A DNA stretch of 64,000 nucleotides, from positions 62,001 to 126,000 of the forward strand of contig VZRS01003957.1 of assembly GCA_013398055.1 (NCBI GenBank). The letters are read 5' to 3'. Below are positions 24,101 to 36,100 of the stretch, piece by piece. A program made the translations under genes and the position numbers. Numbering within the stretch: position 1 is the first letter of the stretch; every line of letters starts with the position of its first letter. The notes below the pieces were generated by a model. It saw only the letters and a list, made by a program, of their open reading frames with translations. It did not search any database and was not told the origin of the DNA. The DNA is from Ifrita kowaldi (taxonomy: Eukaryota; Chordata; Aves; Passeriformes; Cinclosomatidae).

Positions 24101-27100
24101 GGAAGAACTTTTCTGTTTCTTTTTCTGTTGTGTGTTCCTGTTTCTTTTTTTTCAGGTATATTTGAGGCTCAGTTTTTTTCTCCATTTGTCTCTCTCTACT
24201 TAATAAGTGAAGATATCTTTTCTCTCCTTTTTCTCTTTAACTTTCTCCTTGTGATATGGCACTTCAAGACAAATCCAGGAAATGCTGTCTGTCATAAAAC
24301 TTAACAGAAAAAAGATCACAAGAGCAGATACTCAGTGGAAACCTTCTCCTCTTCTTTCTGGAAGGTTTTGGGAAAGTTTTATAGCAGTTGGATGCCTGTT
24401 GGGCTAAGTTAAACTTTATTTTGTTCTCGAATTGCAGTCTCAGAAGCAGAATATTGATATCAACAGACAAGCCAAGTTTGCTGCCACTCCTTCGTTTGCT
24501 TTGTTTGTAAATTTGAAAAACGTAGTGTGTAAAATAGGAGAAGATGCTGAAGTCCTGATGTCTCTGTATGACCCACTGGAATCAAAATTCATCAGGTGAG
24601 GCCCATTTTTATCTGTGCCTACTCAGGGATAGCAGGGAGGTAGTTTTGGGCTTAGCAAAGTCACATTTCTGTGAAAGGCAGAGGCAGGTCCCTTCACTTG
24701 GGGCACGTTTCAGGGTCGTGCTGTGCTTGTGGTTCCCCAAGAGCAGATGGAAAATCAGAGGTGAACACACCTGCGAGGGCTGTGCCCTTGCTGAGCTGCA
24801 AAAATTCCCACACGTGGTTGCTGAGGAGGTGCTTTCTTTATAAAAATTATCTGCACCAAGGGAAATGGCAGCTCTCTGCTCAGTATTTGTGTGTTTAGGG
24901 TGAGGAGATTGGCTTCGAGAGTCTTCTGTAAATTCTGAAGTTTATTTTACCTGCTTATGTTAAAGTGCATTCAGTGATAGGATATGGGGGAATGGCTTTA
25001 GATGAAAGAGGGTTGATTTAGATAGGATATTGGGAAGAAATCCTTTCCTGGGAGGGTGTTGAGGCACTGGCATGGGTTTCCCAGAGCAGGTGTGGCTGCC
25101 CCTGGATCCCTGGCAGTGTCCAAGGCCAGGCTGGACAGGGCTTGGAGCAGCCTGGGACAGTGGAAGGTGTCCCTGCCATGGCAGGGGTGGGATGGGGTGG
25201 CCTTTAAAAGGTCCCTTGTAACCTAAACCATTCTGTGATTCTGTTGCTCTGTGATTTAAACAAGAAGTCCTCCAAATACTGTTTGTTTTCAGTGAGAACT
25301 ACCTGGTGAGGTGGTCGAGCTGTGGCCTGCCCAAGGACATTGACAGACTGCACAACCTGCGGGCCGTGTTCACCGTGAGTGCCCTGCCCAGAGCGCTGCC
25401 CTGCAGGGCCCCACGGGAGTGGGGATGGGCTGGGTGGGAGCAGCGTGGGGACACCTCTGCACGGGGGAAACAGGGCTGGAGAGGGGCTCTGCACCAAGGG
25501 ATGGAGGGACAGCACTCAGGGAATGGCTTCCCACTGCCAGAGGGCAGGGATAGGTGGGATATTGGGCAGGAATTGTTCCCTAGGAGGGTGGGCAGGCCCT
25601 GGCACAGGGTGCCCAGAGCAGCTGTGGCTGCCCCTGGATCCCTGGCAGTGTCCAAGGCCAGGTTGGAGCATCCTGGGATAGTGGAAGGTGTCTCTCCTCA
25701 TTGCTAGGGCTGGAACAAGAGTGTTTTTAAGGTCCTTTCCAACCCAAACCATTCTGCAGTTCTGTGCTGGCAAAAGCTCACATGAGACATTTCTTCTAAG
25801 TGGCTGCTAAATATTCGCAACACCTGGCTAAAACCAAAGTGAATTTTTAGCTTACTAGAAATGGTTTGGCCTCCTAAGCAATTGGTTTATACAGAACTCC
25901 AGTGAGATATTTAAATATTGTTACAAAAACTGCACTACTCTGAGAGCACTTTGTGTTAGAGGCTTGCACAGCAAAGGCAGATTCTGAGCAGCAAACCTTC
26001 TGCCTGCTGAAATGGAATTTGAAATTCAGCTATTAGGAAGCAACCTGATGTTTCTGCTGTTTGTAGGACCTGGGCAGCAAAGACCTGAAGAGAGAGAAGA
26101 TCAGTTTTGTGTGTCAGATTGTGCGTGTGGGCAGGATGGAGCTGCGGGACAACAACACCAGGAAGCTCACGTCGGGGCTGCGCAGACCCTTCGGGGTGGC
26201 AGGTACCTCTGGGGTGGAGCTCTCCATATCCTATTACGTTTTTTTTCCATAGAAATTGGGTGGTGGAACTGCTGTGGGGTTGTGTAAACTCAAGAGTTGT
26301 CCCAAATCTCATCAGAGTGGTTGCTGTGTCCTAGGAATTACCTTCTCCAGGGCTTGTGTTAGCTGAGATGCCAAAGCTTATTTGCTGCAGCACGTTATTC
26401 CATAGACAGGTCTGAAATTCCACAGCTGATGATCCCAGCCCTCTTCTGAGTCAGTGTTGCTTCAGTTCCCTGGGGGGTTCCCTCTTCCCACTTCCATCAG
26501 TTCACTCAGTGCCCTTGGTTTGTCTTTGCAGTGATGGATGTTACTGACATCATTAGCGGGAAGGTTGATGATGAGGACAAGCAGCACTTCATCCCATTCC
26601 AGCCGTAAGTAGGGAGCAGTTTCACAAACAACACCAAGTGAAAAAAGCCAAGATTTTAACTTTGATTTAGAAAAAAAATAGTCAATATTTTAAGTTAATT
26701 TATTTCCATGGGGTATTTTATCCTGAGTAATAGTTGATAATATTTCTTCTTGATAGTTTCCTATTAGTTATAGTTGCTAGCCCCAGAAATTTGGGGGATT
26801 TTTTTGAGTTTAAAGCATGCATTCCCAGTTTTGCAGCCTTGTTTTCTTTTGGTTTAGAGATGTCAGGGTGAGAATGTGTCAGGGGTGAAATGCTCCAAGT
26901 AAGTTCATTGTTGGTTTAGCCCTGCCTGAGATCCATGAAGAGCATGTTCCATCCATAGATCCTAGGGTTTGAATTCCATGAAGTGAGCAAAGGGTAGAAG
27001 GGGTAAGACAAATTTAAATAAAGTATGGATGCTTAGTTTTGTGGGAAGTGCTGACCTGCCATCTGTTCCAAAAGGCAAAACATAGTTATGGGAGCTAAAT

Positions 27101-30100
27101 TCCTTGATTAATACACTGAGGGATATTCAGAGGGGTTTTAATAATATTTTTTAAAAAAGCTTGAGATAATGAAATCTTAAATTAACTTTGAGAAATAGGC
27201 ATAGATCAGGAAGCCCTGGTGGTTTGAAGGTGTAGGGCTGGTGAGGGGACTGCAAGGTGTGCAGGTGCTGCAGGGAAAGGGGGTGTTAATGAGAAAAGCA
27301 AAGTACAATTCCATTTTTCAAGGAAAACGGGTTTTGGGGAAGAGAAGGGTATGTTTATTGTGTGGTAAACAATAGCAAAGTTGTTTTTTAGCAAGTGTGG
27401 AAGTGTGGAATGAAAATGAACCTTTCAAAGGGGGTGCTAATGGAACATCCAGTTTTCTGCTCCATTAGCACTGATTCATTTTTTCTGTTACATATACACA
27501 GAGCTTTAAAAAGATGCACAGTGTGATTTTTTTCTTTTCCCCCTGTAATAAATGAAAACATTCTCCTGCAAAAGTCTGTCCCAAAGAATATGAATAAGGT
27601 GCAAACAAACACAGGGTTGGTGGTGTTATTTTCAAGGTAGGCTTGGGCTGTGTATACGAGGCACATTTTTCTCCTCATCCCATGCTTTGTTTCTGTTGTA
27701 CCACATGCAATTCTGTTTTCATATCTTTGTTTGTTTGTACTCATTCACTGGCCACCAACACAATGGCTGTCAACAGCACTTGGCAAGATTTACTCCAGTG
27801 ACACCTAATGCTGCTGTTTATTTATCATCCCCATTTTCTCATTTATTCACCGAGTTTGGGTTGTCTGCTCTTCTCCTCCTTTTCCCTGCGAGATTGATGG
27901 GAGCTCTTCCTTCAGGCACTCCACCTGTGGAATGACAGAGGTGACCCTGGAGGTGTTGCAGGGCCAGTCTGCTATAAATATATATATATATTTCAATATT
28001 GATACAAAAGAGCTGCCTGTGTGGGTTTTCACTGCTTAACTGGGGAATCTCAGGTGGGAGACCTCCCCCTGCTCCCTGAGGGAGCAGAGCCCTCACAGGT
28101 GTGCTGGACTCTCTGTGGTAGATCAGCGTTCTTCTGATTAATGATCTCCCTCTGTCTTTCTTGTTACCTTTCCTGTCCTTTGTCCTGCGTTGACTAATAA
28201 ATACTCTTTGTCACAACTATGATACGATCTTTTGTGTTCCCTTGTCACTGTGACTTCTGGTTTTCTGTGCCCCTTTGTCTCCTGGTGTTGGTCGTCATGT
28301 GCATCCTCCAGGCTAGCGTTGGATGACGCCATTCGACACAAGCAGCTGAACATATCATCCCGTTTTTCACCCAGGGTGGCAGGGGAGAATGATTTCCTGC
28401 AGACTGTTATAAACAAAGTGATTGCTGCTAAAGAAGTCAACCACAAGGGTCAGGGTAGGTACTGCTCTTTCTATGCCACCCCTGTGTCTTGATTTGCAGC
28501 GTGTCATGGTGGGTTTAATTTTGGGATCAAAAACCAGTTTGCGTGGTTTGTTGCTCTCTTCCTCCTGCCCCGTGATTTTTGCCCTGCCCCGTGTGGACTC
28601 TGCATGTTGTAGCGTTGTTCATCTCTTGGGTGTCTTTATATTTCTGCTGGAGAGGGTCCAGTGGAGGCCACGAAGGTACTGAAGGGTCTGGACATCTCTC
28701 TGATGAGGAGAGACCGAGGGAGCTGGGCCTGGTCAGTCTGGAGAGGAGGAGACTTGAGAGGGAGTCTCATTATTCCATATAAATACATCCCAAGGGTGCC
28801 AGAGGATGGGGCCAGGCTCTCCTCAGTGGTGCCCAGTGACAGGATGAGGAGCAATGGCCATAAACCAAAACACGACAGGTTCCACCTCACCATGAGGAAG
28901 AATTTCTTTCCATGAGGGTGGCAGAGCTCTGGAACAGCTGCCCAGGGAGGGTGTGGAGTGTCCCTCTCTGGAGACATCCCAAACCCACCTGGACACATTC
29001 CTGTGTTCCCTGCTCCCCTTGGCAGTACTGGATGATCTCCAGAGGTCCCTCCAAACCCCACCCATCCCGTGACTCTGTGATTCTCTGCTGGAGGTGATGG
29101 CTCAAGGACTCAGCTCTTGTGCCTTTGAGCTGTGGATTTTTGCCTCTCCACGCTGCAGGAAGGGATATTCCCTTCCTTCTCTTCCTGCCCTGTGCTTTCC
29201 CACTCTGCAGCTGCACATGCAGCATTTTGCTCTTTCCCCAGAAGACCGGAGCTCGAGGAGGGTGAGGAGGGAGCCAGAGCCAGGCAACTCCTCTGAAACC
29301 TTCCCTGCTGCCTTCTCTAGGGCACTGCTCTGGGTGGATTTATTTCTGTGTGTGACCTCGTGGTCCTGATGTGTCTGTGTCCAGTTATTCCTCTACTGGC
29401 TTCAGTATTTTCTTGGAATTCTGGATTAATAATGGAGCTGCGCTGGTTAATGCAGAGTTTCCACCAGGCACTCTTTGAATGTTTGTATCACTTCATATCT
29501 GACCAAACTCCAGGAAAATCACACACTTTTCCCTGATTTTTTCACTAATTAACAGCAAACAAAATTTTACATAAACTTTGTTTTTAGATTCTCCTTTAGC
29601 TAATGAGCGAAAGTTTTGTCTGATTCCCCCCCCCTTGTCTTCACCTGTGGCCAGTGTGTATTGGAAAGGAGGAAATATTTCAGTTTCCTTGATTCATTTC
29701 AGATTTTTTCCCTCAAAGAGGGTGCCCAAGCAAACAGAAAAAGGACTGGGAGTTGTTCCTTAGCCAGTCAGTGCAGGTACAGTTGCAGCTCAGTGAAGTA
29801 GCAGCTGTCAGAACCATCCCTGGCAACAAGTCAGCCCAGAAACTCTTACAGAGATGCCATGGCAAAGACAGGCTGCCAAGTGTACCCAAAATGAATGTAC
29901 AGTTAATTCCCTCACAGGGTAACCCACAATTTATTTCATGGATGAGTATTTTTGGGGTGTTTTTTGTAGCTTTTAATTTTAGGATTTTCTTCTGCAAATT
30001 GCTGCTGTGATTGTTTTGTGCTTAAACTTGATTGCCAGCCACTTCACCAAGTGGAGGACTTCTTTGGGTTGGGGTTCTTTTTTATTTTTATGAGGTTTTT

Positions 30101-33100
30101 TTTCACTTTGGCATCTTTCTTTTTCCAGTAACAAAAGTGCCTGATGTGAGTTGGCAAGCAGCAGCTTTTCAGTGGCTTCTGCTGCTACTGAGCAGAAAAA
30201 TATCAGCTGTGTGAAGCTGATGCTGTAGATTTCTATGTGCTCAGAGCAGTAAAAACAACTTCTGGGGGTGTTGATAAATCAGTTTGGGGTATGGATCTGC
30301 TGCTGTTGCTTGCTTGGAATACTGAAGTTTTTCCATGCAAATCATCCTTACTCCTTCTTTTTTTTCCCCATAGAAGATAAACACTTTATTAAAAAGAACG
30401 TGGAACATAATCAGAAATAGTTCTGTGTGCTGTACTCCTATTTTTGTGGGAAGGGATGAGATCTTTTGAGTGTTTTAAAGTATTTTGTGGTTTTTTTTAG
30501 TAAAGGGAGATCAGTTATCTTAATGTACCTTAATTATTTTAATGTTCTTACATGTTTCAATTTGTGAAAAGAAATCTGTAGTGTCTAAGAATAAATCCCA
30601 GCAGTTCCATAACTGTGGATTCTTTTACACAACAGGTCTTTGGGTGACTTTGAAACTTCTTCCAGGAGATATCCATCAGATTAGGAAAGAGTTTCCACAC
30701 TTAGTGGACAGGTCAACAGCAGTGGCTCGGAAAATGGGCTTTCCTGAGATTATCATGCCAGGTAAGGCACTGTGGGGATTAATGCTGCTTTGTTAGATTG
30801 CAGCCTGCTTTAAATGTCTGGATGTATGGAAGGTTTTGGAGGGAAAAAATAATGAAAGATGAATTTAAGGTATGGTATGCATGGAAAAAAAAGCATCATC
30901 GAAAGATGTTGTCTCATTTAAAATAAATGTGAAATACTTTGGTAACACCTGCATCAAGAAATGAAGCTCCCACCCCCTTCAAGAAGACAGGAGATCCCAG
31001 TGAGAGTGGAAATTCTCCTTTTTTTCCCCAGTTAAAGAGAATGTATACAAAGCACACACTTTGTATGATCCCCATAGCAAGGGCATATGGAAAACTTCTG
31101 TCCTGTGCTGAATCCAAAGCAGATTTTTCAGACGCACAGGCTTGATTTCAAGACAGCAGCTCTCTTAGGCTTTGTACCAGATGTGGATAATGTATTTGAA
31201 AGAGAGCCCTATCATCTTTTTTTAAATACATGTGTTCTGTGCATGTTCAGCTCAGGTGTTAACAGAAAAAAAAACCCAAACCCATAAAAACCAACCCAGA
31301 ACTGTGGTGCTTCTCCAAATAAAAACTGCCCTGAGCAGGAGCAGAGCCTGCACTGTCCTTTGCAGATGGATGGGCTCTGGAGGATCCAGGAGATGTTTCC
31401 AGAGCCCATCCCAGTTCCAGTGTCCCTGTGGCTGCTGTCAGATGTTTCACAGTCTCTCCAGTATGGTGTGAGTGCCTCAGCACCTTGTTTGGCTCCTGTG
31501 TTGGCTCATAAACCGTCTGCCTCTGGAAATTACTGGAAATCCCTCATTTCCCCAGCTCATTTTCAGACTTCCAACTGAATTGGGGTGGAGCTGAGGAGCA
31601 TTTTAAGACACAAATCTGGATACAGCCCTCCCCTGCAACCCCCAAGCCAGCAAAGACATCAAACCTCTTCCTGATGTAACAGATCAGAGACCTCTTGTAG
31701 GCTGGTAAAATATTTGAAATTGCAAAATCCCTTTGGTGGGACAAATGGCTGCGTTGAAACTTTTCCCTTCAAATGAATAATGAAAGAAATTGTGTAAAAA
31801 TGAAATAAACAGAAGTGTGGTATTTGAAATGTTTTGCTGTTGTTTCTGCTGTCGCTGGTTTCACAAATCCCTGGGTTTGCTGTGAGAATTGTGGCTTATT
31901 CTGTGCCTTGCTTTCCCTTGCAGGAGATGTTCGTAATGACATTTATGTCACCTTGGTTCAGGGAGATTTTGACAAAGGCAGTAAAACCACAGCAAAGAAC
32001 GTGGAAGTCACAGTGTCTGTTTATGATGAAGATGGCAAAAGATTAGAGGTACTGAAGTGTTTCATGTCTGGGGGCTTCTTGATTTTGATACATATCAGGT
32101 TAAGCCTTTCCAACATCTGTATTTGGCAGCTTAAGGTCCCAGTTTTTATTTTCAGCCGAACTTTTGGCATCATTAAATACATCTTGCCTTATCAGTGCAT
32201 GCACTTTGCTCCTCATGAAACTCGTATTGTTCTCTCTTACTGTGACCTACTTCACGGAATTATTTTTTGTTGCTTTGACTGAAAAAGTGGAGTTGAAGTG
32301 GCATATACACTTCCTCTGTTGTTTGTTTTTGCAGAGTGTGATTTTTCCCGGTGCTGGTGATGAAGCCATCTCGGAGTACAAGTCAGTGATCTATTACCAA
32401 GTGAAGCAGCCTCGCTGGTTTGAGACTGTAAAGGTATTGAAACTGTTAAAATAACTTCTCTGGGTGCTAATGTGCCGTTAATTTGGCTTTCAGTGGGAAA
32501 CAAAGCTGGGGAAACCCAGTGCCTGTGTTCAGCAGGGCAAGGAATGGCTCAGCTGAGGAAGGCTCTGACTTCTATTGCATATTGAATTTTATTTCAGCCA
32601 TTGGCCAGGATGACTGTTGTGGGGAAACTCCAGCATCTCTTTAGGAATGGTTTGCTCTGTTTCCATGAAGCTGACCTAGAGGAGCAGGATATTAAGGCTA
32701 AAACACATTTGCCAGAGTGTTGGGCTCATCACTGTTCGGGGAGCTGGTTGTGCTCTAAGCTTGCTCATTTTGCTGGGGTAATAATCTTTCCACTTCCCTG
32801 CCAAGTTTGGATATTGCAGAGGAGCTGATGGTGGCTTCCTGGAATGCATCCATTCTGTCTGAGCAGTGGGAGCAGGGGCTGTGTGGTCACAAGGGCCTTG
32901 GAGCTGCTCCCCACACCAGAATTTGCACTCCAAAGCTGCCCTTGTTGTGTCCGTGGGCAGAAAGGGGCTGCTGGGGATGGCAGAGGATGGATGTGCAGCT
33001 GGGATTGTCACTCACTGATCGTTTGGAAGTGCTGAAAGATGTCTGGATGGAGTTGGGAGAGGCTGAAGGTGCTGCCCTGACTATTTCCTTCCCCTCTGCC

Positions 33101-36100
33101 CTCGTGTGCAGGTGGCCATCCCCATCGAGGACGTGAACCGCAGCCACCTGAGGTTCACCTTCCGCCACAGATCTTCCCAGGACTGTGAGTGCCTCAGCCT
33201 CCCCTTGGGAATTCCTGGCAGTGCCTGCTGCCAGAGTCTCCTGAAGCAGGGATGCCATTCCCAATCCAGAACTGATTATTGTCACCCCTTTATTGCAGGA
33301 TTAAATTTGTGATGTTTTATTTTATGTCACATCTCAGCTCCTTTTTCGCTTACATCTTCCTCGCTCTTACCTATCCTCATCGAGTTTTTCCTTCCCTGCC
33401 CAGTTTTTTTTTTCTCCAAAGGGAATAAATGGGATTTTTTGCTAGGTTACTAATGGAATAAAGCTCTCCTTTAGTAACTCAGAGGGTTGTGGTATTCTGT
33501 ACCTTAGAGGTAGGGAGTAGTAAAGATCTTCAACAAACGGGAATGTGAGCATTTACAGCTGGCTTAGCATGGGAATTGAAGACTTTGGGATTAAGAAATT
33601 CACTAAAATAATTTAGAAAAAAACAAAAAAAAAAACCCCAAAAAAAAACCCCAAAGAAGCCAAACAAAAACCCCAACCAAACAAAAACACAAACCAAAAA
33701 AACCCCCCAAAATGGTATGGGATAAGAAAACATCCCCAGGACAAGAATGATAATTTTTAAGGAAAACAATGTGCCAAAAGTCAGTGTCATAATTATCAGA
33801 ATCATGATTGTGTGCTACCAATTAATAGAGTCAGAAGTGTTCTTAGGATGACTCAAATATTTAGGTTGGCCACAGCCTAAATATTAGAAAGAAGCCCTTC
33901 CTAAATATTGAAAGGAGCCCCTTCCAGGGTTTTCTCCCAGGCTCCTTGGGCTGTCTAAGGTGATGACACTTTCCTTCTGGCTTTACTTCTCAACTTTGTC
34001 ATCTCTCCTTGCTGTGTTGCTTTGTTTTTTTAAATTTCTGCCAATAGATTTGGGCAAGAACAAAGCGAATGCATTTTCTAGTTCCTGTTGGCTGCAGGAT
34101 GGGTCAGCTTTCAAAAAAACTCAGGCACTTCATCTGCAATTATGGATCCAGTTTCTGTTCTGATGTTCCCCCTTCAAAGGTGTGTCCTCAGGGCTCTGTG
34201 CTCTGATGGGATCCTCAGTGCTGGTGTTCAGATCTTTATTCCAGCTCCCAAACATTGCCATTCTTCTAAAACCTGAGCTTTCTAAATGCATCACATTTCT
34301 ATTTTGTTTCTAAAAGGTCTCCTTAATAAAGCCTTCCAAAAGAAAAGACAGAGAAAAATGGAGCATCTGGTTACTGTTGATGGGTTCATTTTGCTTTTTA
34401 TTTTGGTTCTATCTTGCATTTAGTAGACTACCCCAATTTGTTGTACACTTAATTTATGTGAGAATCTTTGCTGTGGTCACTCACTGGCAGGTTGTCCGTG
34501 TCTGTGGGATTTAGGTGTCCTGACTGTAGAATATCAAATAATTATGTGGTGATTTGTCTTTTTTTTGTAACAGCCAAAGATAAATCTGAGAAAATATTTG
34601 CTCTGGCATTTGTGAAGCTCATGAGATACGATGGGACAACTCTGAGAGATGGAGAGCACGACCTGATAGTTTACAAGGTAGAATTTTGCCTTCCCAGTGG
34701 GGTAGCTCCACTGACTGACTTCTGGGGAATTCTGTTCCAGAATTACACAGGAAAATGTGTTTTGAGCTCCTCTGTTAAACCAAACTCAGCAGCACGTCAT
34801 GGGTAGTTGGTTTATATGGGAGATTGAGTGTTAAACCTTTAATATGTTTTAATTTCAAAGGCCTTTGTTGTTGAGTTTTTTGTGAGTTGAGGAAAGTGAA
34901 TTCTGTAGCCCGTTAAATAATCCCATCTTGGCTCTAATGTAGACAGATTAGTGCTAAATTAATGCTGTTGAAGATGCATTTGATAGCTCCAAACCTAAGA
35001 AAATTCAGTATAAATGTTAAAATTTTCTGATTACTGAGATTTTGACTGGATATTTTCTCCTGCTGTGTTCCAAACATCACTGTAGGCAGAAGCCAAGAAG
35101 CTGGAGGATGCCTCGACCTATCTCAGTCTGCCATCCACGAAAATAGAGCTGGAGGAAAAGGGACACTCAGCAACAGGGAAGAGCATGCAGAACCTTGGCA
35201 GCTGCACCATCAGCAAAGACTCTTTCCAGATTTCCACTCTGGTCTGCTCAACAAAACTGACCCAGAATGGTGAGTTCACAGAGCTGCTCCCCCACAGCAG
35301 GATTGGGATCTGTGTGCTGGCTTTGCTGCCTTCTCCATCCCCATTCCGTGGGAGTGGGTGGTGACCATGAGGTCCTGGATTAAATCGTGTGGGTGAGTGT
35401 GTGAACCATCCAGCCTTTTCTCTCTGTTTTGCTCCAGAGCAGTCCCTGTCTGAGGGAACTTGGGATTCTGAGGTTAAGTGGAACCAGGGGTATTGTTTCC
35501 CACACAGCTGAGACTCTTCCCCTCAAGTGCACTGAAAACAGGCTCTGTGGCAATTTACTTTTCCTTGAAAAACAGCACTGAGGAAGGGATGAGTTTGCTT
35601 TCCAGAGTAGGTAATACCAGGGCTCTGCTCCCAAACAAGCTGGTTTATGTTATTCCAAGGTGCAGCATCCATATCTTAGGGCTGAGGAAAGCTCTGATGT
35701 TTTCTCCTGGTGTGCAGCAGGGATGTGAGGGGAGGATGTGTTGCCTGGAGGTCGCTCTCATGTTCCCACACCTTCCCAGGAGTGGCCTTGGCCTCGTTTG
35801 TTCCTTTTAAACCTTGCCTTCTGTACATTTCCCCCGTTTGTCAGCTGGCTGAGTGCATCCCAAGGCTGTAGAAAGCTGGTGGCAGCCACCACAGCAAATA
35901 TTTCACATTTGCAGCCTGTGCCCTCAGTGTAATTTCTGTGCTCGGTTGCCATGGAGCGATCCCTCGTTCTCCTGGCTGCACCAGCAGCGGAGTGGGGAGT
36001 GTGGGAGGGTCATTCCATAGGGAGTGAGTCATTCCAGGGAGCTGCTGTGACTCAGGAGGGTCTGTGGGGAGCTGCATGAGGAGGGGAGGTGGCTGGGAAT

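Larger units (their letters stand above)
26605..28311 (+). other. DOCK1: DOCK1 intron 11 (long-form boundary)
   Basis: 1.7 kb without a CR1 copy. It contains (TA)n at about 27975-27991 and ends with an unusually long AG-free, pyrimidine-rich stretch (28127-28309) before the first exon 12 acceptor. Confidence 0.87.

Noticed and set aside
33530..33821. Hydrophobic Phe/Gly-rich minus-strand frames resembling membrane proteins
   Set aside because: They derive from the A-rich/C-run low-complexity tract; there is no conserved motif.
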